A stretch of DNA of 64,000 bases from Nitrospirota bacterium (lineage in GTDB: Bacteria; Nitrospirota; Nitrospiria; Nitrospirales; Nitrospiraceae). How positions within the stretch are numbered: position 1 is the first letter of the stretch; every line of letters starts with the position of its first letter. The DNA lies in assembly GCA_040755395.1 (NCBI GenBank), contig JBFMAX010000008.1, positions 62,001 to 126,000 of the forward strand, written 5' to 3'. The notes under the pieces were generated by a model. The model worked only from the letters and a program-made list of their open reading frames with translations. It was not told the DNA's origin and searched no databases. The translations under genes were made by a program, and so were the position numbers. Positions 46,038 to 54,913 of this stretch are shown here, one piece after another.

Positions 46038-47003
46038 TTATGCTGTTCCAACCGGCCCGCTCTCCTCCTTTTTCTCTTCCTTTTCCAAAAACGTCTGGGC
46101 ACCAACCTCGTTGAGCAACATGTTCAACTCATTTCCCTGATCCTGTGCGCCACACTCGTACGTTTGACCTTCAGGAGCGCTGAAGGTCGCAGGACGGTAA
46201 TCGGTTTCAGAATACGGCTGTGGATTCACGCTAAGAAAGGCCACTTCGAAGTCCATCCAATCGCTCGTGACGTCTGCCATCAATTTGAAGAATCCCGAAT
46301 CGGCCTTCCTGGCCAACATCCGACAGAAAAGTGGGACCCAACGACCGATATGATTCTTGACGAACTTCTTTTGGGCATCGACGACTATCTGGGTTTTATC
46401 CGCTCCGTCGTGGCAACGGGAGTAACTCTCCTTGTACGCCAAAAAGTGCATAAACTCCAGCTCGACGCTCAGATGGTCGAGCCGTTCATGGATATCCCGC
46501 GAGAGTTCGACGCCGAAGGCTTTGTAGAAGCCGGCGATATCTCCCATGACATGAGACTGCGCAAACACGTGATCATTGCCGAACAGGGTTTCGTAGGGAG
46601 GACAATCTAGAGTGATGACATTACTGAACACTCGACGATGCTCACTTTGCAGATCACCGAGTTGCCAGTTGACGCATTCCGACGCAACCCACTTCTCGAT
46701 CAAGTCGAAGTGCTTGAACAGTGCCGCAATCTTCTGCTTCGCACGCTCTCCCCCGACTCCGTCTAGCGCCGAGCGAAGGCTCTCCAATGCGGATCGACCG
46801 TCCTCCACAAATTCCCCGCTCTGGAGGTAATCAAGAAACTCATCGTCTTCCGGATACAACATGCTCCAGGAGATCAGGAGATAAATCTTGCTGCGGTTCA
46901 ATGCCCGTTCGACTGCGGGAGTATCTTTCACTACTTCCGTTCTGGGAATGACCGCCGTAGAACCTTCCGACTGCTTAACTTGAGATTGCTTTGCCGTCAT
47001 CAA
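46038..47003 (-). CDS. TorD/DmsD-type molybdoenzyme chaperone
   Basis: The 321-aa all-helical protein matches the TorD family: an N-terminal YLLISWSMLYPEDDEFLDYL helix, then VNWQLGDLQSEHRRVFSN, DCPPYETLFG, VMGDIAGFYKAFGVEL and RLDHLSVELEFMHFLAYKE. These chaperones hold the molybdenum subunit until cofactor insertion and Tat export. It carries an unusual C-terminal extension past residue 265 with a Cys and an acidic Lys/Glu tail. Upstream of the NxrC-like gene, so a role in maturing a nitrite oxidoreductase is the natural reading. Confidence 0.88.
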   Translation of the reverse strand: MMTAKQSQVKQSEGSTAVIPRTEVVKDTPAVERALNRSKIYLLISWSMLYPEDDEFLDYLQSGEFVEDGRSALESLRSALDGVGGERAKQKIAALFKHFDLIEKWVASECVNWQLGDLQSEHRRVFSNVITLDCPPYETLFGNDHVFAQSHVMGDIAGFYKAFGVELSRDIHERLDHLSVELEFMHFLAYKESYSRCHDGADKTQIVVDAQKKFVKNHIGRWVPLFCRMLARKADSGFFKLMADVTSDWMDFEVAFLSVNPQPYSETDYRPATFSAPEGQTYECGAQDQGNELNMLLNEVGAQTFLEKEEKKEESGPVGTA

Positions 47004-47224
47004 TACCCCTCCTCAGTTCGATGCTTGAAGCCGGCGTTCGAACCAGAGCTGTTCGGTTCAAGATTTCGAACTTTTGGCATAGGCTCGTGTATCATAGGTA
47101 AAGGCCACAGCGAAGTCAAGCATGTTCTCGGCCACCCAATGAATGACGCCGCCTAACCACTGATTTTCATGTTCCTTCGCGCTATCAAAGGCTTCTGATC
47201 GAGGTCCGCAGCACCAGTCAGCGA

Positions 47225-47839
47225 CTATTCTAACCCCGCGTGAGAACGGCCCTTTGTGAGCCATCGCCCGGGGGAAACCTTGATAGCAATCCTGTCGTTG
47301 ACGGTCTTACACACGGACTCGCAAATCCCGCAACCAACGCACCGGTCGATCGTGACCATAAGACGCATCGACTCGAAGTCCATTTCCACCGCGCCCATCG
47401 GGCACTTTGAGACACAGGCGTGACACCCTTGTCCCGCAGTACAATCACGGTGCGACACCACAGCCTGCCCCATCCTGACCTCTTCCCGTCTTGCCACTGG
47501 CAACAAGGCATCCGTCGCACAGGCAGCGATGCAGGGAAAATCCTCGCATAAGTAGCAGGGGACTTGATCGGGGAAGACGACGGGCGTGCCGTCCCGTTGG
47601 TCGAACCCGATGCTCCCATAGGGACAGACTTTGGCGCAGTCACCGCAACGCGTGCAGCGTTCGAGAAAGAGGGCCTCCTCCACGGCTCCCGGCGGTCTCA
47701 GCCAATCCGTTCGCGGAGGAGTCTCGGCTTTTTCCCGAGGTGCCTCTTTGTGTTTCACGAACTCATGCGCGGCCTTGGCGACGGAAATCACGGAATCTTT
47801 CAAGAACTGCCGTCGACCGTACTGCGGTTCAGAGGCCAT
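47225..47839 (-). CDS. NapG/MauM-like 4x[4Fe-4S] ferredoxin
   Basis: The 204-aa protein has a twin-arginine-like start (YGRRQFLKDS) but only a weak hydrophobic stretch after it, so export is uncertain. Four Cys clusters suit four [4Fe-4S] centres: CTRCGDCAKVCP, CYLCEDFPCIAAC, CTAGQGCHACVSKCP and CVGCGICESVC. NapG-type proteins move electrons between quinols and periplasmic molybdoenzymes. It ends 221 bp before the TorD gene start and begins 25 bp after the next gene's stop. Confidence 0.87.
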   Translation of the reverse strand: MASEPQYGRRQFLKDSVISVAKAAHEFVKHKEAPREKAETPPRTDWLRPPGAVEEALFLERCTRCGDCAKVCPYGSIGFDQRDGTPVVFPDQVPCYLCEDFPCIAACATDALLPVARREEVRMGQAVVSHRDCTAGQGCHACVSKCPMGAVEMDFESMRLMVTIDRCVGCGICESVCKTVNDRIAIKVSPGRWLTKGRSHAGLE

Positions 47840-47864
47840 AAGATGGACTTCCTACAACTAGTGA

Positions 47865-48866
47865 TTATCCCATTACCCCATCGGCGCGGAGCTTGTACAC
47901 TTCGACGCAGCGATCGCAGGCGCCGAATTCCGTATCCCAACCCGGATGATTCTCGCGGATATAGTCCAAGACATACTTCTCCACTTTATTCTCCAAGTCT
48001 TCGACCCAGGAATACGTCGGGAAGCGGCAGAGCGGGCAGGGGAACCCGGGCATCAGCATGAGCTTGTTTTGCGTTTCCGGCACCTCTCCGCCCTCAACTT
48101 CGACTGCGCGGTCCATCACACGCAACGTATCGGTGGCCATTTCCACCAACTCGGAATGGGTGAAGAATTGCGTCTGCCACAAGCCTTCGAACACCGACTT
48201 GAGCTGAGCCGGCGGAATTTTTCGATACCACGAGCGGAATTCTTTATACCGGTCTTCCTTAGCGAGCATCGGTTCTTTGCCCGAGGCCTCGAGGCGGCTG
48301 TCAATGCTCAAACACCACAGAACCCGGTAGCGATGAAGGATCAGCGTTTCCTCACCGGGGTTCTGCCCGACTTTGGTGTCCGGATCGTAATTGAATGCCG
48401 GATCCAGCATATCGGAGATGTGAGTCAATTCGTGTCGGCAATAGCGGGTCAGCGCGGGATCATAGAATCGACGGGGGATGAGCTTGATGCCGACGCCCTT
48501 AAGGCCCTTCTCCTCAAACTGCTTGGCCAATTCGTGCTCGACGGAACCCCATTTTCTCAGGATGTCGACCCCTTCCTGATCTTCCTTCAGCACGCCTTTG
48601 ACCAGGACAATGCCGATTTTCTTCTTCAACTCCGGGAACTCGTCGAACGCGTCGCGAATAATATCCGAAAACCCCCAAATGCCGAAGAGATATTGATAGA
48701 GTTTCTTGAACTCCGGTTCCCGGTCTTCGAGTGAAAATTTCTCGTAGATCGGGTCGGCAAGCTCGTGAAACTCCTTATAGTAGGTGGGATCGCCTTCTCG
48801 CTCGGTCTTTTCAATGAACGAGTCGATCACTTCCTGGAGCAGGGCAGGCTGAAATCGGATTTCCAT
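47865..48866 (-). CDS. Unrecognised protein with HELTH motif and two CxxC pairs
   Basis: The 333-aa protein begins at ATG 48866 after GAGGTATGCG and is first in the block. It has a largely helical N-terminal half and a CRHELTHISDMLD motif (His145, Glu146, His149, possibly Asp152), which matches the HExxH zinc-metallopeptidase pattern. A C-terminal part follows with CPLC (277-280) and CDRC (317-320) that could form a zinc or Fe-S site. It lacks a signal peptide. I do not recognise the family; protease activity is a hypothesis only. Confidence 0.75.
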   Translation of the reverse strand: MEIRFQPALLQEVIDSFIEKTEREGDPTYYKEFHELADPIYEKFSLEDREPEFKKLYQYLFGIWGFSDIIRDAFDEFPELKKKIGIVLVKGVLKEDQEGVDILRKWGSVEHELAKQFEEKGLKGVGIKLIPRRFYDPALTRYCRHELTHISDMLDPAFNYDPDTKVGQNPGEETLILHRYRVLWCLSIDSRLEASGKEPMLAKEDRYKEFRSWYRKIPPAQLKSVFEGLWQTQFFTHSELVEMATDTLRVMDRAVEVEGGEVPETQNKLMLMPGFPCPLCRFPTYSWVEDLENKVEKYVLDYIRENHPGWDTEFGACDRCVEVYKLRADGVMG

Positions 48867-49007
48867 CGCATACCTCGGCGGCTAGAGCTGAATGAACCAC
48901 GTCAAATGCGGAATCTCCTGAAGATCCGGATTCCTTACGAAGCCAGGTTATCGGATCGCTTGACTTGACCGTGTGGCATCTCTTACCATCTTCTCGGCAG
49001 AGTTGGA

Positions 49008-49037
49008 ATTATACTCGCCCCGAAAACCGTTTTGCAA
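49008..49037 (-). promoter_or_regulatory. Near-consensus sigma70 promoter for the nitrite-oxidation block
   Basis: A minus-strand -10 TATAAT (49008-49013), a perfect match, lies 18 bp from a -35 TTGCAA (49032-49037). The predicted start near 49001 leaves a 5' leader of about 135 nt before the HELTH-protein gene. Confidence 0.7.
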
Positions 49038-49088
49038 TTTGCGCGGAAGGGCGGCCAACCGGTCCAGCCAAGGAGTGAAAACGAGCCC

Positions 49089-50195
49089 ATGGGCGATCAA
49101 GTGACTTCCGCGCATCCTCAGACGTGGCAAACAGGCCCCGCAACCGAACGAGCCGAAAGCCTGCAGCCGAAAGTCGACCTGCTTGAATATTGGAAAGCGG
49201 GGGCGCGCGAAGTGCGAACCTTTCGCGGGCATTCCCACGGAGTCTGGACGGTCGCCTTTTCACCGGATGGCCAGATCCTGGCCTCAGGGGGAGTCGATCG
49301 TATGGTGCGCATCTGGGACATCGAAACCGGACGACTGCTCCGGTCGTTGCGCGGTCATACTCACGACATCAGGGCGGTGGTCTTCACGCCAGACGGCCAA
49401 ATCCTCGCCACCGGCAGCGATGATCGAACGATCCGCCTGTGGAACCCCAAGACTGGCGAACCTTTGAAGCTCCTGTTCACCCGCTACGACCACAACGTCT
49501 GCAGCCTGTCCCTCTCTCCCGATGGCCTGATGCTGGCTCGCGGGAGCCATAACAAAGATATCAAGATCTGGGAAGTCACGACCGGCACCGAGTTGATGAC
49601 CCTCCTAGGTAAGGACCCGTATGACCATCATTGGTCGGTCTGCGTCGCCTTCTCGCCGGACGGTATTCATCTGGCCAGCGGCAGCGACATCGGCAAGATC
49701 AAAGTGTGGGAGGTATTGCCGAGCGGGGAGGAGAAGATCGTCCACAACGGACATTGGCGGAAAGACGAAGAAGATACTCCGGAAGCACGCGGGTACTTTT
49801 TCGAGGACGACGGCGGCTTTCAAAAGCCGATGGACTACTGGATCGGTGCCATGACGTTCACGCCCGATGGAAAGATTCTCATCACCGGCAGCCGGGATAC
49901 GACCATCAAATTCTTCGCCATGCCGGAAGTGACCGAACTGAGAACGCTGAAAGGCCATGGCGGCTGGGTTCGGTCGCTGGCCGTCTCACCCGACGGCAAG
50001 GTGCTGGTGAGCGCGAGCGACGATCATACCATCAAGCTGTGGGATATCGCCTCAGGGCGGCACTTCAGGACGCTAAAGGGCCACACCAGCTACGTCCGGT
50101 CTGTGTGCTTCTCCGTCGATGGATTGCGCCTCGCCAGCGCTTCCTGGGACCGGACGGTAAAGCTTTGGGAGGGTGGTCCGGAACCGACGGAATAA
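49089..50195 (+). CDS. Seven-bladed WD40-repeat protein
   Basis: The 368-aa protein starts at ATG 49089 (AAGGAG 12 nt upstream). Seven WD40 units are visible, for example HGVWTVAFSPDGQILASGG, HDIRAVVFTPDGQILATGSD and WVRSLAVSPDGKVLVSASDD, each ending in an IWD/LWN/LWD-type motif. One blade carries an acidic insert (RKDEEDTPEARGYFFEDDGG). No signal peptide is seen, so it is probably a cytoplasmic scaffold. It is divergent from the HELTH-protein gene and convergent with the NtrC-type regulator. Confidence 0.9.
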   Translation: MGDQVTSAHPQTWQTGPATERAESLQPKVDLLEYWKAGAREVRTFRGHSHGVWTVAFSPDGQILASGGVDRMVRIWDIETGRLLRSLRGHTHDIRAVVFTPDGQILATGSDDRTIRLWNPKTGEPLKLLFTRYDHNVCSLSLSPDGLMLARGSHNKDIKIWEVTTGTELMTLLGKDPYDHHWSVCVAFSPDGIHLASGSDIGKIKVWEVLPSGEEKIVHNGHWRKDEEDTPEARGYFFEDDGGFQKPMDYWIGAMTFTPDGKILITGSRDTTIKFFAMPEVTELRTLKGHGGWVRSLAVSPDGKVLVSASDDHTIKLWDIASGRHFRTLKGHTSYVRSVCFSVDGLRLASASWDRTVKLWEGGPEPTE

Positions 50196-50197
50196 GC

Positions 50198-51649
50198 TTA
50201 ATCTTCATCGGACTCCGGTTCTGCGTCGTTTCTCCCTGACGGAATTCCGTAGCGCTTGCATTTCTCCCACAGCGCCTTCCGCGAAAGCCCTAAAATCTTG
50301 GAGGCTTCGGTTCTGCTTCCACCGACTCGCTCAAGCACGGAGACGATGTATTCCCGTTCGAACTGTTCCCTTGCCGCTGACAAAGAACACGTCGGTGCCT
50401 CTTTTCGCGCTGTTCCCGTCAGACCTTCGCTGCAAAAGCCGCATGATTCTTGGGGTGCCCCGCCCAGGTAGGGACAAGATTGGAAGCCACAGAGATCCCA
50501 TGGCTGAATCTCCTCCTGCGCACGCCCTAACGCAATGGCCCGTTCAACCATATTCTCCAGCTCTCGCACGTTGCCCGGGTACGAATAGCGCAAGAGCAGT
50601 TCGCGAGCCGCCTGCGAAAATCCTTTGAGGTCTTTGTTCATGTGGGCCGACCTCGTGTGGAGCACATACTCGGCGATCAACAGGATATCTTCCTGACGCT
50701 CCCGCAACGGAGGCAAAACCACCTGCACGACGTTCAGCCGATAAAACAAGTCCTCGCGGAAGCGGCCGGCTGCGACTTCCTTCTTCAGATCCTTCTGTGT
50801 CGCACACACCAGACGTACGTCCACTTCGATCGTCTCGTTTCCCCCGACCCGCTCGAATTGCCGCTCCTGCAGGACCCGCAGTAATTTGACCTGCACCACC
50901 GGAGAAATCTCGCCGATCTCGTCCAGGAACAGCGTCCCTTTGTTGGCCAGCTCGAACCGTCCACGTCGCTGTCGCAACGCCCCGGTGAAGGCCCCCTTCT
51001 CATGGCCGAATAGTTCCGCCTCCAGCAGGGTCTCCGGCAGAGCCGCGCAACTGACTTTAATCAGCGCATGATCCTTTCGCGGGCTGATGTGGTGAATCGC
51101 ATTCGCAACCAATTCCTTGCCAGTCCCGCTCTCCCCGACGATGAGGACGGTTGAATCGGTCCCGGCCACCAGCTTGATCTTTTCCAGCACCGCGCGCATT
51201 CGCTCGTTCTTGCCCAGGATCCCCTGGAAACTGAACTTGCCGGCCAATTCCTCTTTTAACTGCAAATTCTCCTGACGGAGCGCGAGCACTTTGGCCAGTC
51301 GATCGACGATGAGCAACAACTCGTCCATCTGGAAGGGCTTGGTGATGTAGTCATACGCTCCCAGTTTCATCGCGCCGACTGCCGTCTCGACCGAGCTATG
51401 CGCAGTGATCACGACGACTTCCGTTCGGGGCGAAACTTGCTTGCATGTCTGCAGAAGCGTCAATCCATCCGTGCCCGGCAAGCGCAGATCGGTAATGACG
51501 ATGTCGAACTGACGTTTCTGGATGGCCTCGACGCCCTCGGTCCCACTGGCCGCCGCCTGAACGTCGTATCCGACGGCCTTCAATGCGTCGCTCATAGAGA
51601 GCCGCATCAGCGGCTCGTCATCCACAATGAGTAGGCTGAGAGGCTTCAC
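50198..51649 (-). CDS. NtrC-type sigma54-dependent response regulator
   Basis: The 483-aa protein has a receiver domain (LLIVDDEPLMRLSM, phospho-acceptor Asp in VITDLRLPGTDG, Lys in YITKPF). An AAA+ domain follows, with Walker A GESGTGKELVANAI, the sigma54-contacting GAFTGA loop and Walker B TLFLDEIGE. The C-terminal Fis-type HTH reads GGSRTEASKILGLSRKALWE. Between AAA+ and HTH is a Cys-rich insert (CGFQSCPYLGG, ESCGFC) that could bind a metal or cluster. It overlaps the histidine kinase gene by 4 bp, so the two form a pair. Confidence 0.93.
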   Translation of the reverse strand: MKPLSLLIVDDEPLMRLSMSDALKAVGYDVQAAASGTEGVEAIQKRQFDIVITDLRLPGTDGLTLLQTCKQVSPRTEVVVITAHSSVETAVGAMKLGAYDYITKPFQMDELLLIVDRLAKVLALRQENLQLKEELAGKFSFQGILGKNERMRAVLEKIKLVAGTDSTVLIVGESGTGKELVANAIHHISPRKDHALIKVSCAALPETLLEAELFGHEKGAFTGALRQRRGRFELANKGTLFLDEIGEISPVVQVKLLRVLQERQFERVGGNETIEVDVRLVCATQKDLKKEVAAGRFREDLFYRLNVVQVVLPPLRERQEDILLIAEYVLHTRSAHMNKDLKGFSQAARELLLRYSYPGNVRELENMVERAIALGRAQEEIQPWDLCGFQSCPYLGGAPQESCGFCSEGLTGTARKEAPTCSLSAAREQFEREYIVSVLERVGGSRTEASKILGLSRKALWEKCKRYGIPSGRNDAEPESDED

Positions 51650-54600
51650 GACAGTCTCCCGATCGCGACCCGGTCCCTTGCGACAGGCAAGCAGAGCGTA
51701 AACGTCGTGCCTTTCCCGACCTCGCTTTCAACAAGAATCTTCCCTCCGTGCCGCTCGACGATGCCGAGACTGACGGAGAGCCCCAGTCCGGTCCCTTCTC
51801 CTTCCCCTTTCGTGGTGAAGAATGGGTCGAAAATCTTCGGCAGCACGGACCCCGGAATGCCGCACCCGGTGTCCTTGATCTCGATCAGGCAGAGGCCCTC
51901 GTCGATGCGCGTGCGGATCGTGAGCACGCCTCCCCCCTTCATGGCTTGCACCGCGTTGAGGATCAGGTTCATCAGCACTTGCTCGATCATGTGGCGGTCG
52001 ACCATGAGGTCGGGCAGATTGCGGCCCAGGTCCGTTTCCAACACGATGCGATTCGCGACGAAGGTGTGGTTGGTGAGAACGAGCACCCGCTCGACGACCT
52101 GGTTGATGTCGGTCAAGGAGAGCTCGGGCTCGTGCTGTTGCGAGAAATCCAGCAACTGCCTGACGATCTTCTGCACGCGGCGCAGCCCGTCCTCCATCGA
52201 GGCTAGATATTCCTCCTGCCTGGCCGGTGGCAGGTTCCCTTTCCGCAGGTTGTACAAACAATTCAGGATACCGCCCAGCGGGTTGTTGATCTCGTGCGCA
52301 ACCCCGGCCGCCAGTTTCCCCACCGATGCCAGCTTTTCGGAGCTGAGGATTTGCCGCTCGAGCTTCTTCGTCTCGGTCATATCGCGGGCGATGCCCAAGA
52401 CGCCCAGAATGCCGCCTTCCGAATCGTAGAGGGGCGACACGCTGACCATCACCGTCCGAGTGTCTCCCGCCCTGGTGAGCACTTCGACTTCGTAAACCTG
52501 CTTGGTGCCGATATCCAGCGTGCTCTTAAGCCGGCGTCCCCGGTGCCGCTTGGACAACAGAGACAGGTACGGACGACCGATGAGGTCCTCTTTCCGGTAC
52601 CCCCAGGCCTCGACCTTGCTGTTGACGTAGGTGAACCGCTGCTCCGAATCCAGGGTGTAGATGACATCGTTCGCGTTCTCGAGGAGGTTTTCCAAATACT
52701 GTTTGGTTTCCTCGATCTCGCGCGTCCGCTCTCGTACTTTGAGTTCAAGCTCCTCCCGATAGTCCTCCAACTGTCGTTCGAGCCGCTTTCGATCGGTGAT
52801 GTCTCGGAGCTGAACCATGACCAGCGGCCTCGCGTCGCCTTCCACCCGAATCAAGTCCATCTCGACCGGTGTCGCCCGACGAGAATGGTCGAGGACGACA
52901 ATCTCCTGCGTCGGTACGCGCCGCTGGCCCGCCACGATTTTGTCGATCAATTTCCGCATCTCCTCGTGATGACCCGGGAGCACGATCTCCAAAATGTTCC
53001 GGCCGACGACCGCTTCCTCCGCATATCCCAGCGCCTGCTCCTCCCGTTTGTTCACGGCGACGATGCACCCTATAGGATCGACCATGAACACCGAATCCGC
53101 CACCAGATCGAACAGCGCCTTATAGCGAGCCTGGGACGCCGAAAGTTGCCGGGTGCGTTCCGCGACTTCCTGTTCCAATTGCGTCGTGTATCGCTGCACC
53201 TGCTGCTCCAACTGACGGCGTTCGGTGACGTCGCGGACGAAGGCCCGCGAATGGACGAGCCCGCCGCCCCCCGTGTCAAACAAGGCCGTCGCATGGATCT
53301 CCACATCGATGGGCCGCCCGTCCCGCGCCAGGAATACGGTCTCGATCGAGCCACGGCCCTGAGCCATCAGGCGCTCGAGATACCCGAGAATTTCGGATTC
53401 CAGCCCCTTGGGCACCAAGTCCCACAGCCGCATGGCCAACATCTCGTCCAGGGTATATCCCAACTTTTCGAGGCCGGTCTTGTTCACATGCACGAACTGG
53501 CCGACCTTGTTCAATTGACAGATCATTTCCGGCGAGTTCTCGATCAGGTCTCGATATTTCTCTTCGAGCCGTCTGACCTCCGCCATGCGCTGCTCAATCT
53601 GGTTGAAGGAATATTGCAGATTGGCGGCCATCGCGTTGAAGGCTTCCGCCAAGTCCTGAATTTCGTCCCCCGTCCTGAGATTCAGTCGCTGATCAAGCCG
53701 GCCGCTTCCGATCTCCTGCACGCCTTCGTGCAGGGTTCGGATGGGTTTCGAGATCCGCCGCGCGACCGCGACGCCGGTTATCAACAGGACAGCCAGCACG
53801 AAGAATCCATAGAGCGTGACCTTCATCAAGAGCTCATCAAGCGGAGCATACGTCTCCTCGGGATCTTGCCGTACGAACGTGACCCACCGTTTACCGCCCA
53901 GGCTGTCCGGCGCGAGGCTCTCGCCCAATCGAATCGGCGCGAAGCCGACCAGCGAATTGCGGCCGCCGTGCGAATCGTCGAGCGCAATGACCCATCCGGC
54001 TTTTCCACGCCCGATCGCGGAGACCAGCTCAGGTGTCACCGTATGTTCTTCCGGAGCCAGGATCGGGCAGATCAACGGAGTCCCTTCGGAGCTCATCAAC
54101 ATCGCGTGGCCCGTCGATCCGACGGTCACCTCGGAGATGGCATGGAACAACGTGTCCCGTCGCAACAGGACTGTCACGGCTCCGATGGCTTCACGCTGCT
54201 CATCATCCAGAATCGGCGCCGACACGTTGAGCACGTGGGTCCCGAAGGAGGGGTCGAAATAAATGTCGCTGACATAGACCCGCCCTTGTCCATTTTTGAC
54301 GACAGCCTGCCACCACGAGCTTTTCCCGTAGTAATACTCCACCTGCGGAATGGAGCTGATCACCAGTGCGCCCCGGTTGTCCGTGACGAAAATGCCGACG
54401 TAGTCCGCTTTTCGGATGTCGTGCCAGCGGATCAGGTAATTGGTCACGATGCGGTTGATGAAGATCGGAAACTCGCTGCGCCGGTCGCGTGCGCGCCATC
54501 GTTGCTGCCAGTCGCGGATCATCGACTGGATGGTGCGCTCGTCCTTGCCCGCATAGGTTCGGTTGGATTCCGTCACCGCCGTCCGCAGAAACGGCGTGGT

Positions 54601-54825
54601 GGCCAACTGTTGGGCCTCGTTGATTCCCCGGGTGACCTGCAGCTCGATCCGACGAGCCGCCTCCACGGCCAGTTCTTTGAAATTCGCGCCGATCGTCTCG
54701 CGGAGCGCGCGCCGCTCCTCAACGTACGTCAGGGCAAGGGACAGGGAAAGGGGGAGGAGGCCGACCATCACGATGGCCGCGATGATCTTCCGCTGGAGAC
54801 TCCGTGACCGACCCCAGAACGCCAT
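51646..54825 (-). CDS. Cache-HAMP-PAS sensor histidine kinase
   Basis: The 1059-aa membrane protein has a helix at about residues 14-32, a periplasmic Cache-type sensor (about 40-335, with VSDIYFDPSFGTHVLNVSAP), a second helix (about 340-360) and HAMP (RISKPIRTLHEGVQEIGSGR). Three PAS domains follow, then HisKA with the phospho-His in LAAGVAHEINNPLGG and HATPase with NLILNAVQAM, DTGCGIPG and GTGLGLSV. Small ligands in the periplasm are the likely signal. The paired regulator is encoded directly downstream. Confidence 0.93.
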   Translation of the reverse strand: MAFWGRSRSLQRKIIAAIVMVGLLPLSLSLALTYVEERRALRETIGANFKELAVEAARRIELQVTRGINEAQQLATTPFLRTAVTESNRTYAGKDERTIQSMIRDWQQRWRARDRRSEFPIFINRIVTNYLIRWHDIRKADYVGIFVTDNRGALVISSIPQVEYYYGKSSWWQAVVKNGQGRVYVSDIYFDPSFGTHVLNVSAPILDDEQREAIGAVTVLLRRDTLFHAISEVTVGSTGHAMLMSSEGTPLICPILAPEEHTVTPELVSAIGRGKAGWVIALDDSHGGRNSLVGFAPIRLGESLAPDSLGGKRWVTFVRQDPEETYAPLDELLMKVTLYGFFVLAVLLITGVAVARRISKPIRTLHEGVQEIGSGRLDQRLNLRTGDEIQDLAEAFNAMAANLQYSFNQIEQRMAEVRRLEEKYRDLIENSPEMICQLNKVGQFVHVNKTGLEKLGYTLDEMLAMRLWDLVPKGLESEILGYLERLMAQGRGSIETVFLARDGRPIDVEIHATALFDTGGGGLVHSRAFVRDVTERRQLEQQVQRYTTQLEQEVAERTRQLSASQARYKALFDLVADSVFMVDPIGCIVAVNKREEQALGYAEEAVVGRNILEIVLPGHHEEMRKLIDKIVAGQRRVPTQEIVVLDHSRRATPVEMDLIRVEGDARPLVMVQLRDITDRKRLERQLEDYREELELKVRERTREIEETKQYLENLLENANDVIYTLDSEQRFTYVNSKVEAWGYRKEDLIGRPYLSLLSKRHRGRRLKSTLDIGTKQVYEVEVLTRAGDTRTVMVSVSPLYDSEGGILGVLGIARDMTETKKLERQILSSEKLASVGKLAAGVAHEINNPLGGILNCLYNLRKGNLPPARQEEYLASMEDGLRRVQKIVRQLLDFSQQHEPELSLTDINQVVERVLVLTNHTFVANRIVLETDLGRNLPDLMVDRHMIEQVLMNLILNAVQAMKGGGVLTIRTRIDEGLCLIEIKDTGCGIPGSVLPKIFDPFFTTKGEGEGTGLGLSVSLGIVERHGGKILVESEVGKGTTFTLCLPVARDRVAIGRLS

Positions 54826-54913
54826 GTGAACCTAGGGGCTAATCAGGCGGCAGTGGCATGTCAATCTACCATCCCAGGAAGACGCAAAACGAGTCCCCCT
54901 GACAGGCGATGGC

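Noticed and set aside
47058-47264. 68-codon minus-strand frame between the 4Fe-4S and TorD genes
   Set aside because: It overlaps the 3' end of the ferredoxin gene by 40 nt and has no ribosome-binding site. Part of the translation looks protein-like, but not enough to call a gene.
52294-54807. 837-codon plus-strand open frame opposite the histidine kinase
   Set aside because: Same cause: it mirrors the kinase codons and has no recognisable domain or ribosome-binding site.
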